A DNA stretch of 64,000 nucleotides from Fistulifera solaris (lineage: Eukaryota; Bacillariophyta; Bacillariophyceae; Naviculales; Stauroneidaceae): positions 434,001 through 498,000 of the forward strand of contig AP026148.1 of NCBI GenBank assembly GCA_030295235.1. Reading direction: 5' to 3'. Every line of letters starts with the position of its first letter. Position 1 is the stretch's first letter. Below, one piece after another: positions 10,127 to 20,126 of this stretch. The notes beneath the pieces were generated by a model. The model searched no databases. It worked only from the letters and a program-made list of their open reading frames with translations, and was not told where the DNA came from. Position numbers and translations under genes: made by a program.

Positions 10127-12976
10127 ATGACAGTCACAACACCTCTTACCGGAGGACGTCCTCGATCGTCTTCCGTTGGAACCGATTCTTCATTCAAAAT
10201 ATCTCCTTCCTATTCTCCTTTGCGACCCGAACAACAACAACAACAACAACAACAACAACTGCCTCATCATCATCATCATCACTCGTATGGAGCCACGACA
10301 GCGCCGTTATTGCCACTGCATCCATTACAGGAAGATACGGTACAACAACAACAACAACAACAACAACAAGTACTACCAACATGCTATCGCATTTTGCAAT
10401 ATTTCGTATACGCAACCATCAATGTGGTAATTGGTGTACCGGGATTGTACGGATACGCTTCCGTCATCTTTCATCATCCCATCTTTCAACCGCACATGAA
10501 TGCATTGAGTAAATTGGTACTATTGAGTAGCTTCTTGCATCAATTGGCGTTTACTCTGTGCAGCAGTTTACCCTTTGCTATTGGCATGGTTCAAGATGCC
10601 GGTTTGATCTTTTGAGTTCCATGAGTACGTCCGTGGCGGAACAATTGACCGAGTATTATGCGGCGCAACAAGATCATCACGTCAAAGAACGTGCCATTCT
10701 CAGTACGACCATTGTACTGTTATCGGGAGGTACCGCGTGTTTGGGAGTGGTCCTCGTCGTTATGGGAAAATTCAAACTGGCCAATGCCGTCGCCTATTTG
10801 CCGATGCCCGTCGTTGGAGGATATTTAGCCTTCATTGGTTATTTTTGTTTTCAAGCCGGTGTCGCCCTCTGTATCAGTCAACCCATGACGCGTGTCGAAG
10901 ATTGGGTCTTGTTGGTGCAATGGCCGTTCCTCAAATTGGCGTTACCGGGATTGGCCGCAGCTGCGGTCTTTACGTGGATTGCGCGACATCCGAAGTATGA
11001 TGCGTGGTTGCCCCTGGCCATGATGACCGTTCCGGCTGCCTTTTATATTGTTGTGTGTGGCATTACGCGAGTTGGTTTAGACGGTGCTCGAGAACAAGGG
11101 TGGGTCGGACCCGAATCACCCAGTGTGCCGGTATCGGAACTCTTTCATTTGGTCGATTGGTCGTTAGTGCATTGGTCTTGTGTCGCGGATCTCTTGTTGA
11201 CTTGGGTGGGAATGGTATTTGTGGTCTCCCTTTGCGTCGTGTCTCGATGTTGCGGCCATTGCGATGGATATGGGAGAAGCACTGGATACGAACAAGGAAT
11301 TGGTCACCGTCGGGATAGGGAATGTATTGTCGGGACTTGGATTTGGGTTCACGGGGTCGTACATTTTCTCGCAAACGATTTTCACGTATCGCACCAATGT
11401 ACATTCCCGCTGGATCGGTGTACTCGTTATGGTGGCCTATTTGTACATTGTCACATCACCCGTCAATCTTTTGCAAGTGTGTCCCCTATTCTTCTTGGGT
11501 TCGACGTTGATTTTTATTGGGTATGATTTGCTGTACGAATGGCTTTTACTGATTCGACACAAGATTTTCCGCTCGGAGTATTTGATTGTATGGGCCACTT
11601 TCTTGGCCATTCAAGTTGTGGGAATGGATGCGGGGATTGTATTGGGTATTTTGGTGAGTTTGGTCGATCATGTTGTGACTTCGGCCAAGTTGGTGCAAGT
11701 GACTCGTGTTTCCAAGAAATCACGTGCCGTGTGGTCGCCCCTCGAATCCAAAATATTGAATGAGCAAGCCTATCATTCCCAATCACCAAAAGTGATCGTT
11801 CTTGAAATTAGTGGCACTGTTTTCTTTGGAAGTTCCTTGCAGTTATTCCAACGAATGTTGGAAGAAACTCAATTGAGTTTTGAGAGTGATGATGCGCATC
11901 ACCATCCGTTTCACCAACCCGGATGGCAATCACCGCATACCAATTCGACTGCCTTGACACAAATTCGATCCCCCAAATCACCCAACGGACACCACAATGG
12001 CGCTCCACCATCACAGCATCGAGTCCTGTTTCGTCCTCCGCAATTCATTGTCTTGGATTTGACCCAATTGTCCGAACTGGATGCGTCGGCGTGTCGTGGT
12101 TGCTTTTTGCAGTTTGTGAGTATCTGCTCCAAACACAACGTGTTAGTGTGTGCGGCCGGACCGTCCCAACGTACGGATTGGATGTTGCGCAGTCACAATG
12201 TATGTTATTCGACCTTCCAAGAAGAAGAAAAGCTGAAAGCGCAATGTTTGCAATCCCACTATGCCACTACACCGCTCAATACGAAAATTGACAAGATGCT
12301 CGTCTTTGTCACAACGTTGGAAGCACTGGAATTTTGTGAAACGACTTTGTTACAACGGGCACACCGCACGACGGTCCTATCTCCACTGCAACGACGTATA
12401 CAACAAGGACAAAGTTTGACGGTGGCGTCGATTTTTCAACTCTTGTTAGATGCAACGGAGGAAGAAGAGGAATTGTTGAAACTGTTGGAAAGTGGTCGCT
12501 ATCATGATGAAATTTCCTTCCAAGCGGGTGATGTCGTGTTTGCAAAAGACACTCACGCCGATGCCTTTTATGTGGTTCTTCAAGGAAGTGTGGCGATTGT
12601 GTCCTCGTCCAGCACCCATCGTCGAAAATCCTTTCGACAACCCTTTCCGGGGACGAATGCTGGTGCTTTGATAACACCGACATTGCCCACCACCACGACG
12701 ACGACGACGACCCGCCTGGACCCGGACTTAGCGGCTCACGCAACGAGTGTGTGGCCGACCGGAGGCGTCTTTGGATTTGTTGATTTTTGGTTGCAACGCC
12801 CTCGGGTCTTTCAAGTGGTGTGTTGCACGCAATCTCCTACTATATGCGCCAAAATGACGCATTCCCATTGGAATTTGTTGCAACAAGAGAATGAAGCACT
12901 CGCGGCTTTGGTGCAGCGCGTTTTGTTGCATGCGAGCGTCGCAGATTTGGCGAATTGTACGTGCAGTGAAACATAA
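10127..12976 (+). CDS. SulP/SLC26-family transporter with STAS and cNMP-binding-like domains
   Basis: A predicted polytopic anion or amino-acid transporter of about 949 aa across two frame slips: one T missing in the run 10610-10613 and one extra T in 11231-11233. The N-terminal 80 residues are cytosolic and carry two poly-Q tracts and a poly-H tract. A SulP membrane core follows (Q-D-A-G-L-I-F, L-S-S-M-S-T-S-V-A-E, L-D-V-A-A-I-A-M-D). Next comes a STAS domain (V-I-V-L-E-I-S-G-T-V-F-F-G-S, split by a low-complexity loop, then F-I-V-L-D-L-T-Q-L-S-E-L-D-A-S-A). The C-terminus looks like a cyclic-nucleotide-binding fold (F-Q-A-G-D-V-V-F-A...F-Y-V-V-L-Q-G-S-V-A-I-V). This arrangement is known in fungal vacuolar SulP proteins such as yeast Ygr125w. 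The substrate is not deducible here. Confidence 0.85.
10232..10369 (+). repeat. CAA and CAT trinucleotide tracts inside the SulP gene
   Basis: Three perfect microsatellites are in frame: CAA repeats near 10232-10258, CAT repeats near 10264-10281, and CAA repeats near 10343-10368. They encode poly-Gln and poly-His runs in the predicted cytosolic N-terminus. Such tracts vary in length by replication slippage, so allele differences are likely. Confidence 0.85.
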
Positions 12977-13009
12977 TAAAAAGAATGCATAGACCCAAGG
13001 GAGCATCGA

Positions 13010-13240
13010 CTAAGATGCGTTATTATCATTACTACTAGTACCACTGGAAGTATTCTTTTCCGCTTGTTCTTGTATTCGCTGGGAATGAAATTCACGCAAG
13101 GGTTCACTGAAAATATAATGACCAGAAACAACCCCCACACCGGCCGCGACAAACAAATGCAACAAACTGCCCGGTCCAGTACGTGTCCGACGAAATCCCG
13201 GTCGCATACCAATGGCGCGTAAGAAGCCTTGCCAGTACAT
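13010..13240 (-). CDS. Small single-pass membrane protein, unknown function
   Basis: A 76-aa product starts at the ATG at 13240; an upstream in-frame ATG at 13321 would add 27 unconvincing residues. A basic N-terminus (F-L-R-A-I-G-M-R-P-G-F-R-R-T-R) precedes one membrane helix (L-L-H-L-F-V-A-A-G-V-G-V-V-S-G-H-Y-I-F), then a short charged tail ending in Ser/Asn repeats. The pattern G-V-V-S-G-x-Y-I-F followed by P-L-R-E resembles short conserved organelle membrane proteins of plants and algae. I cannot name a family. The gene converges on the SulP transporter with only 33 nt between stop codons. Confidence 0.55.
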   Translation of the reverse strand: MYWQGFLRAIGMRPGFRRTRTGPGSLLHLFVAAGVGVVSGHYIFSEPLREFHSQRIQEQAEKNTSSGTSSNDNNAS

Positions 13241-13553
13241 CTTGATGCAGAAGATAGTGTAGATTGATGAGGTGTTAAAGAGAACAGAATGATAGGAATG
13301 GGAATCAATGAAAGTGCGCAACGTTTATCATGTTTTGCCTAGTCGAACGAACGTTGTAACTCCATCACATATTTTTTTGCTATCGCGGTCACGGCGCACC
13401 GCTCTCGTCAGCCCGTCGATCCATTATTCTTCTATGCGCTATACACGCTTCTGCTATTATCGATCGAGTTAAGGTTACATTCTAAGGATGCTATGCATCG
13501 AAGAGGCATCAAAAAGAGCTAATTAACCTGTCAAGTAAATTAAAACTCACAAT
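13241..13553. other. Intergenic region, no gene seen
   Basis: Short spacer between two minus-strand genes. It should contain the promoter of the small membrane protein. No repeat or RNA gene recognised. Confidence 0.4.
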
Positions 13554-15242
13554 TCAGGAAACAGGTTTCTTCCACTTCTTTGCAGGCGATGCGGGTACCC
13601 CTCCTAGCCAATCCGTGTTCAAATGTTCTCCTCCAGCTATCTGCTTTTCTTCACGAGTTGTAGGTTTCGACCACCGTCGTTCCTTTTCGACTCCTAACAA
13701 AGCATCACTGTCTCCGCCAATCCATCCGCTGTGTCGCATGCCGGGTACACCGGCCTCCGGTTTGTCCGGAACTCCATAGGGAGACTCGTCGATGGCGCTA
13801 GTTAGTGTCGTCGTCGCGACTGGCTTTGAATTGGAGACTTGTACTGATTTTGATTCCGAAGCCTCTGTGCTGTCGACGGTCTTTTGAGTGGATGGGCAAT
13901 GTGTTGATTGTTGCTGCGGTGAAGACACATCAATCGGTGCACTGTTCACTGTCGCCCCGGATTGTTTCCATGTTCGGACTGGCGACAACATGGCCGTTCC
14001 ACCAATCCAATCACTGTTGGACTTTCCTGTCGCAGCCGGTTTTGTCCATTTCTTGGCGGGCGAAGCCGGCTCTCCTCCCAGCCAGTCCGTGTTCAAGTGT
14101 TCTCCTCCAGCCTCATGCTTTTCTTGACGTGTGGTAGGTTTCGACCATCGTCGCTCCTTTTTGACTTCTAGCAACGCATCGCTATCTCCACCAATCCAAC
14201 CCCCGTGTCTCATGCCGGGTACACCGGCTTCTGGTTTATCCGGAACTCCATATTCGTAATCTTGTTTATCGGGTGCTGTTGCCTCACTGGTTTCGGGAGT
14301 TTCATCGGGGACATCACTCGACAATTCTGTCTCGCTCCATAGTTCTACCTTCACTTCCGTTTTAGGTTGTGGAGCAGATGCATCGTCAGCTTCATGGGGT
14401 TCTGTATGACCAGATACTGGTAATTCTGACACCTGAACGGATGCGACTGAATTAATCACCGCGTCTATCGCTGTTGATTCAGTAGGAGAATGCTCATCCA
14501 ACGTCGTCGTGGTTGCTTTCGCTCCCGATTGTTTCCATGTTCGGACCGGCGACAACATGGCCGTTCCGCCAATCCAATCACTGTTCAACTTCTCGGTTGC
14601 GGCCGGTTTCGTCCACTTTTTCACGGGCGATGTTGGAACTCCTAGCCATTCCGTACACAAGCGTTCTCCTCCAGCCTCGTGCTTTTCTTGACGTGTGGTA
14701 GGTTTCGACCATCGTCGCTCCTTTTTGACTCCTAGCAACGCATCGCTATCTCCACCGATCCATCCGCTGTGTCTCATCCCTGGTACGCCCCCTTCGGGTT
14801 TGTCGGGAACTCCGTATTCATAATCTTGTTTATCCGTCGTCTCACTGGGTTCGGGGGTTTCATCCGGGACGAGCGGAGGTGCCGGATCGTCTTTCGCGAC
14901 AGGTACATTGATTTCTGGCTGCTTCGAAGTAGTTGTTTCGACGCTTGATTCCGTCTCTTGGGCTTCTGTCTTGACGGGCGAAGCCACCACAATACGGTCG
15001 CTTTTGAGTTCATCCGGCTTTTTCCATTTCTTCGTGGATGCAGCGGAACTTCCCAACCATTCCGTATTCAACAGTTCTCTTTCGTGATGATCTGGCGCTA
15101 CGGGCTTGGTCCATTTCTTTTCCTTTGAGACTCCCAACATGGCGTCACTGTCTCCACCAATCCAGCCTCCATGACTCATGCTGGGGCTCTTCTCGGGCTT
15201 ATCCGGGACGCCATAAGGACTGTCTTCTGTTTCGTTTGTCAT
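13554..15242 (-). CDS. Modular W-I-G-G repeat protein, unknown function
   Basis: An intact frame of 562 aa built from four copies of one module at about residues 9-92, 142-241, 330-430 and 487-562; the last ends at a stop inside the module. Each module reads Y-G-V-P-D-K-P-E, G-M-R-H-S-G-W-I-G-G-D-S-D-A-L-L-G-V, R-R-W-S-K-P-T-T-R, x-W-L-G, K-K-W-x-K-P, and S-D-W-I-G-G-T-A-M-L-S-P-V-R-T-W. Linkers are acidic and Pro/Thr-rich. Modules 2-4 are nearly identical and module 1 is the most diverged, which suggests recent internal duplication. There is no signal peptide or membrane segment, so the protein is probably cytosolic or nuclear and largely disordered. No family recognised. Confidence 0.8.
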   Translation of the reverse strand: MTNETEDSPYGVPDKPEKSPSMSHGGWIGGDSDAMLGVSKEKKWTKPVAPDHHERELLNTEWLGSSAASTKKWKKPDELKSDRIVVASPVKTEAQETESSVETTTSKQPEINVPVAKDDPAPPLVPDETPEPSETTDKQDYEYGVPDKPEGGVPGMRHSGWIGGDSDALLGVKKERRWSKPTTRQEKHEAGGERLCTEWLGVPTSPVKKWTKPAATEKLNSDWIGGTAMLSPVRTWKQSGAKATTTTLDEHSPTESTAIDAVINSVASVQVSELPVSGHTEPHEADDASAPQPKTEVKVELWSETELSSDVPDETPETSEATAPDKQDYEYGVPDKPEAGVPGMRHGGWIGGDSDALLEVKKERRWSKPTTRQEKHEAGGEHLNTDWLGGEPASPAKKWTKPAATGKSNSDWIGGTAMLSPVRTWKQSGATVNSAPIDVSSPQQQSTHCPSTQKTVDSTEASESKSVQVSNSKPVATTTLTSAIDESPYGVPDKPEAGVPGMRHSGWIGGDSDALLGVEKERRWSKPTTREEKQIAGGEHLNTDWLGGVPASPAKKWKKPVS

Positions 15243-15770
15243 AGCAACTGATTATATTGGAAGTGCTATGGGCATTGACACTCTTGGTGATCCTCTTAGC
15301 TTCTCGTTTGCAAAGCAAATCAACAAGTGTTTCGTCTCGAAAGGCGTCCTCTGTGGAGACATACTTGTAGAAGAGGCATTTGTGACTTGTGACTTTTCGT
15401 AAAGGCGATCTTATTATTATTTCTTCTTGTCCCATCCGGTCAGACTTCTCACTTCTTTAGTCAGTGTACTACGAAACGCTATTTTCTTAGCCTTGGTCCA
15501 CTGCGTGTTTATTGTCTCTCTTCGAAAAGTACCGTCCGTACATCGACAGGTTCCAAGAACTCTAGTTGGTCTGTCTGTTGTACGCATCGACAATGGATCA
15601 AGGCCAAGGCAGCGTTTTTCCTTCGAATTCGAAGAGGTTCATTGTGAGTGTGTGCTAGAGGGCAACCAGCATCTACTCCATTGCAAACAATATTCGAAAG
15701 ATTACAAGAATATAGCCTATCGCATGAGAATGCAAAAGAGTCATAGAGCTTCCGTGACCAACACTCTACA
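15243..15770. other. Divergent intergenic region, no gene seen
   Basis: The spacer lies between a minus-strand and a plus-strand gene and probably carries both promoters. Overlapping open frames of about 115 codons on both strands have no protein-like composition. Confidence 0.45.
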
Positions 15771-16491
15771 ATGAATGCGCCTACTTTGAATTTTGTGGAG
15801 GCAACTGAGGTGCGTATCGCAGCCAGCGTAGATGCAAGACGTTCTTTTTCCAATGAAGGATGCGTTGTTCTACATGAGATTGCTTACTCGTCTCGGTTTC
15901 GAGATGTTGTGGTGAGAAACTCTATTTTATGCAGCGGAGGAAAATACATGACAGCCTTGTGTAGTTTCAATGACGATTACTACGCAATCAGATGTTAGAC
16001 TCTTTGGACTGAATCATTCCATGTCGACACTTTATGTACGCTAGATAGTATCTGAGAAACCTCCAGGAGATTGCTGTCGGCGCAATTTATTTATCGTCGT
16101 CATTTCGTTTGCACGACTTGCTGAATTAGTCCCCGTACTGGTAGTCCTGACCTTGCTTCTATCTTTTCTTCTTTTCCAACAAAAGACTGAAATAACTGTT
16201 GAATTCAAGCCCCTGGTCGAACCAGGTGTGGCTTACAAACTTCAATGGAAGAACTATGCACAAGATTGGTTATCTGCCGCGGGGAATGAGAAAAAGGTCA
16301 CACCTGGCGGCAATTTAACGACCAAGGCCATTGCCACCAATTTAGAGCCCGGTCAAACATATTGTGTGCGATTGCTGGTAATAGACAGTGCTACCGGCGT
16401 CGAAAAGGGTCCTCCGGGAAAAGAGTTAGTCTTGGATACCGAACAAGTCGGGTGTACGCCCAAAACTAAGAAGGGATGCGTGATTCTGTGA
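15771..16491 (+). CDS. Fibronectin type III domain protein with C-terminal CaaX box
   Basis: Exon 1 (15771-15809) and exon 2 (16186-16491) flank a 376-nt GT-AG intron with a pyrimidine-rich 3' end. Splicing yields 114 aa: A-P-T-L-N-F-V-E-A-T-E joined to T-E-I-T-V-E-F-K-P, a typical start of a fibronectin III sandwich, with the family's core W, L-x-P-G-x-x-Y and V-R-L pattern further on. The protein ends K-T-K-K-G-C-V-I-L: a polybasic stretch plus a CaaX box whose final Leu favours geranylgeranylation. It is therefore predicted to be a single FN3 domain anchored to the cytosolic face of a membrane. No enzyme domain is present. The splice model is my own inference. Confidence 0.7.
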
Positions 16492-16639
16492 TGAGTATTC
16501 TTGGAAGTTCATGCTGATATCTTCATGTCATTAAGATCAATCTTGACTGGTTTCGCTTCGAAGGGTGTAGGTTAACCTCGAGACTAGAATTAGGCTAAAA
16601 AACCATTTCCGGCATCAATCTAAGCATTAACAAGTACTC

Positions 16640-17517
16640 CTACATAAAATAGAACCGGGCCATGATACGCGCCCAATTCCAACCGAATCCCAGGGGGTAT
16701 CCCACAAGTATAGCGCAATAGCAAACTACAACGGCCACAATCGGAAACAAAAACACCTCCGTGTGCGACAAGAATGGCAAGGCTCTGTATCCTAAATGTG
16801 TAATATACCAATACCAGCTCAAGGCACCTGCGTAGATCGAATTTGCGATGACCAAGGAGAGTAATCCTTCTTGCAAAATGACGGGGAGAAGGAAAAATTG
16901 AACAACATCTGTGATACAAGGTGTCAGAATCCACACGACAAAAATGAGATCATGTTTGCAACCATTTGTATGAACTTACACAAGAGTACGAATACAGGGA
17001 AGAAGGAATTGCAGTGAATATCAAATGCGTAGAGCCATTCGACCTGCTGTCGCACGTGACTGGTCGATTGTTGCACCACTAGCTGACGGTTTGCGATCTC
17101 TCGACAAATGGTAGCAATCAAAAGTCCCAAACCCAACCAGTTCCATAATACGGTGTATAACAAAAAGGAAATAGCTCCTTGTAGAGAGATTCGAAACGCT
17201 ACAGAATAAGCAATCCCCGCCACCACGAGAAAGACGGCCTGCATGGCCACAAAGGCCGGGTCATCCCGAGCCCAATGATTTTTAGTTTGTTTCCGATAAT
17301 AGCTCGTCTTATAGACAAGTTGCGGACGGGTCGATATTAAAGTCTTCATTTGATCCAAAGCCGACTGAATATCCATTTGCCGCACATCCGTCAATCGCTG
17401 AAAGTATTGCAAAGGTCGGTTCGCGGCCGGTACACGTGGTGCCGGATTCGCCAAGGGATCCGCGCCCGACGGGACGGCGAGTCTCGATTTTCGAGAGTGA
17501 GCGGCTTCAGTGGACAT
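16640..17517 (-). CDS. UNC-50 family Golgi membrane protein
   Basis: Exons 17517-16980 and 16908-16640 flank a 71-nt intron (16909-16979) and give 268 aa, the usual family length. Hallmarks include Y-Y-R-K-Q-T-K-N-H-W-A-R-D-D-P-A-F, G-L-G-L-L-I-A-T, V-E-W-L-Y-A-F-D-I-H-C-N-S-F-F-P and, after the splice, the L-G-Y-R-A-L-P-F-L block and G-W-N-W-A-R. Five or six membrane helices are expected. UNC-50/Gmh1 proteins sit in the Golgi or ER; they assist Arf-GEF recruitment in yeast and receptor assembly in animals. The role in a diatom is inferred to be secretory traffic. Confidence 0.9.
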
Positions 17518-17937
17518 TCTGACTGCTTGTCTTTAGTAACAATTGAATTAAATGAAAGGATTAACTTGTGCGTTTGTTTTTTGTTGTTTTGTTTTGGTGC
17601 GCTTGACGACAACGATGCGATGCGAAGAGAGCGCTGTACTTTGTAGACGGCGGATCGTGCAATGCGCATTGTTGTCATTCGTGGCGGCGCCAGGTACAAT
17701 TTCACCTACACTTTATATTAGTACCGATCCGATTATATTTTCAATAACTGTGGCCTTAAACACTAACCTCAATTCATTGATTTCATCGCTTAGCTACGTA
17801 CTCGATTGTTCTATCCTTTGTCGCTTCTTTGCCTGCTAGTGAAGGAAACGAGAATACCTTGTACTTGTACGACCAAAAGAAATGTAGCTTTTATCAAAGT
17901 CGAACCTTGAACGGGATAAGTAAATACAGCTGGTGTC
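17518..17937. other. Intergenic region, no gene seen
   Basis: Spacer between two minus-strand genes, holding the promoter region of the UNC-50 gene. A CCAGGTAC word lies at 17690-17697. No RNA gene or repeat recognised. Confidence 0.4.
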
Positions 17938-18729
17938 TTATTCTTCCATTGCGTCACGATCCTGTTGCAGTTTTTTCTTGGCCGTATAAATCAGTGACTT
18001 GACCATTGCTCTGATTTGTGCGTCTGTCATTACTTGCGAGTTTCGAATGGCATTTTGTATGACAATGGTGTATTCCGAAAGCGTGCTATTGAGCCACACG
18101 AATCCGTTGACCCCAATGGCAACTTCAAATTCGATCTTGGCAGCCGCAAGTTCTTGTAAAACGACGTTATCCGGTTGCAGCAGCTGACGAGCCAAGCCTG
18201 TAGATATCCGAATCAAATTTCCACCTTTGAGTTCTCCGTAACATCCCTCCGATGTCATCCAGTCTTTTCGTGGCATTCCAGCGTCATGGGGTCCTAACAA
18301 ACAAGATAACGATGGTTCGAGCAAGCCTTCATTTAATGACGAGACCCGTGCGTAAACGACTTGACCAACCTGTAAGTGTGGCTTGTTGCGTTTAGTGGCA
18401 CCTTCAAACGACAAGTTTGACAGAATCGCTAAATGAGACGCGCCGATATTGACACGATAATAGTCTCCTCCGTTGCCATCTTGTCCCATACGATCTTCCA
18501 CAATCCCAACGACTCTATCTTCTGCATGAGGTCGGTAGCGGGAAAGGTTGACTTGAACGAAATAGGTGTTTTTGCTTTGTTGCGACAACCAGCCCGCCAG
18601 TGTCGCGTACACTTGTTGCGAAGCGGCGTCGTAACGCAGACCCGTTCCTAGTTTCGACGACAACGGAATGCGTTCCGTCACATTGTCACCCGGTAAAACG
18701 GCGACTGTGGTTTGTGTCGATTTCGCCAT
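17938..18729 (-). CDS. RRP40: Exosome complex subunit Rrp40 (EXOSC3)
   Basis: An intact frame of 263 aa. An N-terminal barrel-like segment (P-G-D-N-V-T) is followed by an S1-type domain (residues about 70-150, V-G-I-V-E-D...V-G-Q-V-V-Y-A-R-V) and a KH-like domain with the family pattern G-G-N-L-I-R-I-S-T-G-L-A-R-Q-L-L and V-A-I-G-V-N-G-F-V-W-L-N. Rrp40 is a cap subunit of the RNA exosome that threads RNA into the core for 3'-to-5' decay and rRNA maturation. The start at 18729 (M-A-K-S-T) gives a normal length. Confidence 0.9.
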   Translation of the reverse strand: MAKSTQTTVAVLPGDNVTERIPLSSKLGTGLRYDAASQQVYATLAGWLSQQSKNTYFVQVNLSRYRPHAEDRVVGIVEDRMGQDGNGGDYYRVNIGASHLAILSNLSFEGATKRNKPHLQVGQVVYARVSSLNEGLLEPSLSCLLGPHDAGMPRKDWMTSEGCYGELKGGNLIRISTGLARQLLQPDNVVLQELAAAKIEFEVAIGVNGFVWLNSTLSEYTIVIQNAIRNSQVMTDAQIRAMVKSLIYTAKKKLQQDRDAMEE

Positions 18730-19138
18730 GTTGACTGGTTGTCACTGGAAAAGAAAAGATTGAAGGGAGTATAGCACGACGGCATCAACGACAAATATTT
18801 TTTTCTTCATTGTTTTTATGCAAACGCGGAACGGCCAGACGGCGATCACGATCGTAGATCAGAGACCCGGATCTATTGTCGTACAGGGTACAGGGCAGGA
18901 GAGAGTGAATGGCGCTCACCAAGTTTCTCGCGAAAACCGAAAACGGAGAATGCACAAGACCATGGTGCGATGCGCAGCGAGAAGCTCGGATTTCGTTTTG
19001 CGGTAGAGTCATCGATGAATAAAAAACCGCACTTGTTTTCTTTCAATAAACATAAACGAAGTGGTAGTTGATCACTATCATCAATATACTGTTGGGTCAA
19101 CTCTCATCGGATTGGGAGTTCGCTTACGCCTATTGAGA
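18730..19138. other. Divergent intergenic region, no gene seen
   Basis: Lies between the divergent Rrp40 and RING-H2 genes. An in-frame ATG at 19061 could extend the RING gene by 26 residues. No repeat recognised. Confidence 0.4.
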
Positions 19139-20126
19139 ATGGACGATCGAATAGCCATGCGCCGCCTTGAATCGTCGGGGGAAAATATGGATGGTCTCTT
19201 GGCTCTTTTGATTATGATGGTTTTTATTTTCTGTGCTGCATGGTATGTATATGAATGCTCATCGCTTTCTGAATTTATACCGTCGCTTTCACACAGAAAG
19301 CTGTTCTCACAATCGTATCAATCAGGGCTCCGACGTGTATTCGAAGATGTTATCGTCGATCTGACGCTGCCAGTCAAGGTCGAGGATCCTCTGCTATGGA
19401 TCCTAGGATGGAAGCAGAAATTGAAATGTTCCGTCGCATAATGGAAGAAGCAGTCTTTGCAATGGCACCACGAGAGGGTATGACTGTTGATGCTCGGCGT
19501 GAGTACATTTTGAATTGCTTGATGACCAAGGTACGTATGAAAAATTTGAGTGGACACACACAGACTGAATCTCACGTCAAAACGAGCAGCACATTATTGC
19601 TTGCGATAAGCAAAATACTGATACAACAACTGCGGCGATGAACGAAAGAGACGACGTTGTACTGAATTTGGGTAAGGATCGTGAAGATGAGGAGGATGAC
19701 CCGAAAACGACTTGCGCTATATGCTTAAGCGAATACGAAGATGGCGACGAAATTTCTTGGTCCCACAATCCGAGTTGCCCCCACTTTTTTCATCGCACCT
19801 GCATAGCAGAATGGCTTCTATCACACGAAGAGTGCCCGTGTTGCCGTTTTGATTTCCTGCGCTTTGACGATGATGACGAACAAGTAGATATAGAAACAGG
19901 ATCCCGAAATTTGCGTGTTCCTCCTATCAGCAACAATGATCCTAATGGCTCAAACGCCCACTTTGCGCGGAGTTTACAGCTTTTCTTTGAAATGATGGCA
20001 AATCGCCGGCAGGCCGCCGATGTGTCGAGCACAAGTGAAGTCCGTAATCAAGCTACTGCAACGTCACCACCGCAGGAAACTCCACGTGAGAACGATTTTA
20101 CGACGGAAGATGCCATTAATAGCTAA
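19139..20126 (+). CDS. Membrane-anchored RING-H2 E3 ubiquitin ligase
   Basis: Proposed exons are 19139-19246, 19297-19530 and 19590-20126, giving 292 aa in a continuous frame. Introns of 50 and 59 nt are short, and the first is the less certain. One N-terminal membrane helix (G-L-L-A-L-L-I-M-M-V-F-I-F-C-A-A-W) is followed by a helical linker. A RING-H2 finger follows: C-A-I-C-L, then C-P-H-F-F-H-R-T-C-I-A-E-W-L and C-P-C-C-R. The last 80 residues are acidic and low in complexity. RING-H2 proteins transfer ubiquitin from E2 enzymes, here probably at a membrane. The third-exon junction (M-T-K then H-I-I-A-C-D-K-Q) is well supported by frame. Confidence 0.75.

Noticed and set aside
10194-10415. 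Val/Asp-rich minus-strand frame
   Set aside because: It is the antisense reading of the CAA/CAT tracts in the SulP gene.
15509-15853. 114-codon minus-strand frame across the FN3 gene start
   Set aside because: It runs antisense over exon 1 of the better-supported FN3 model and has no recognisable features.
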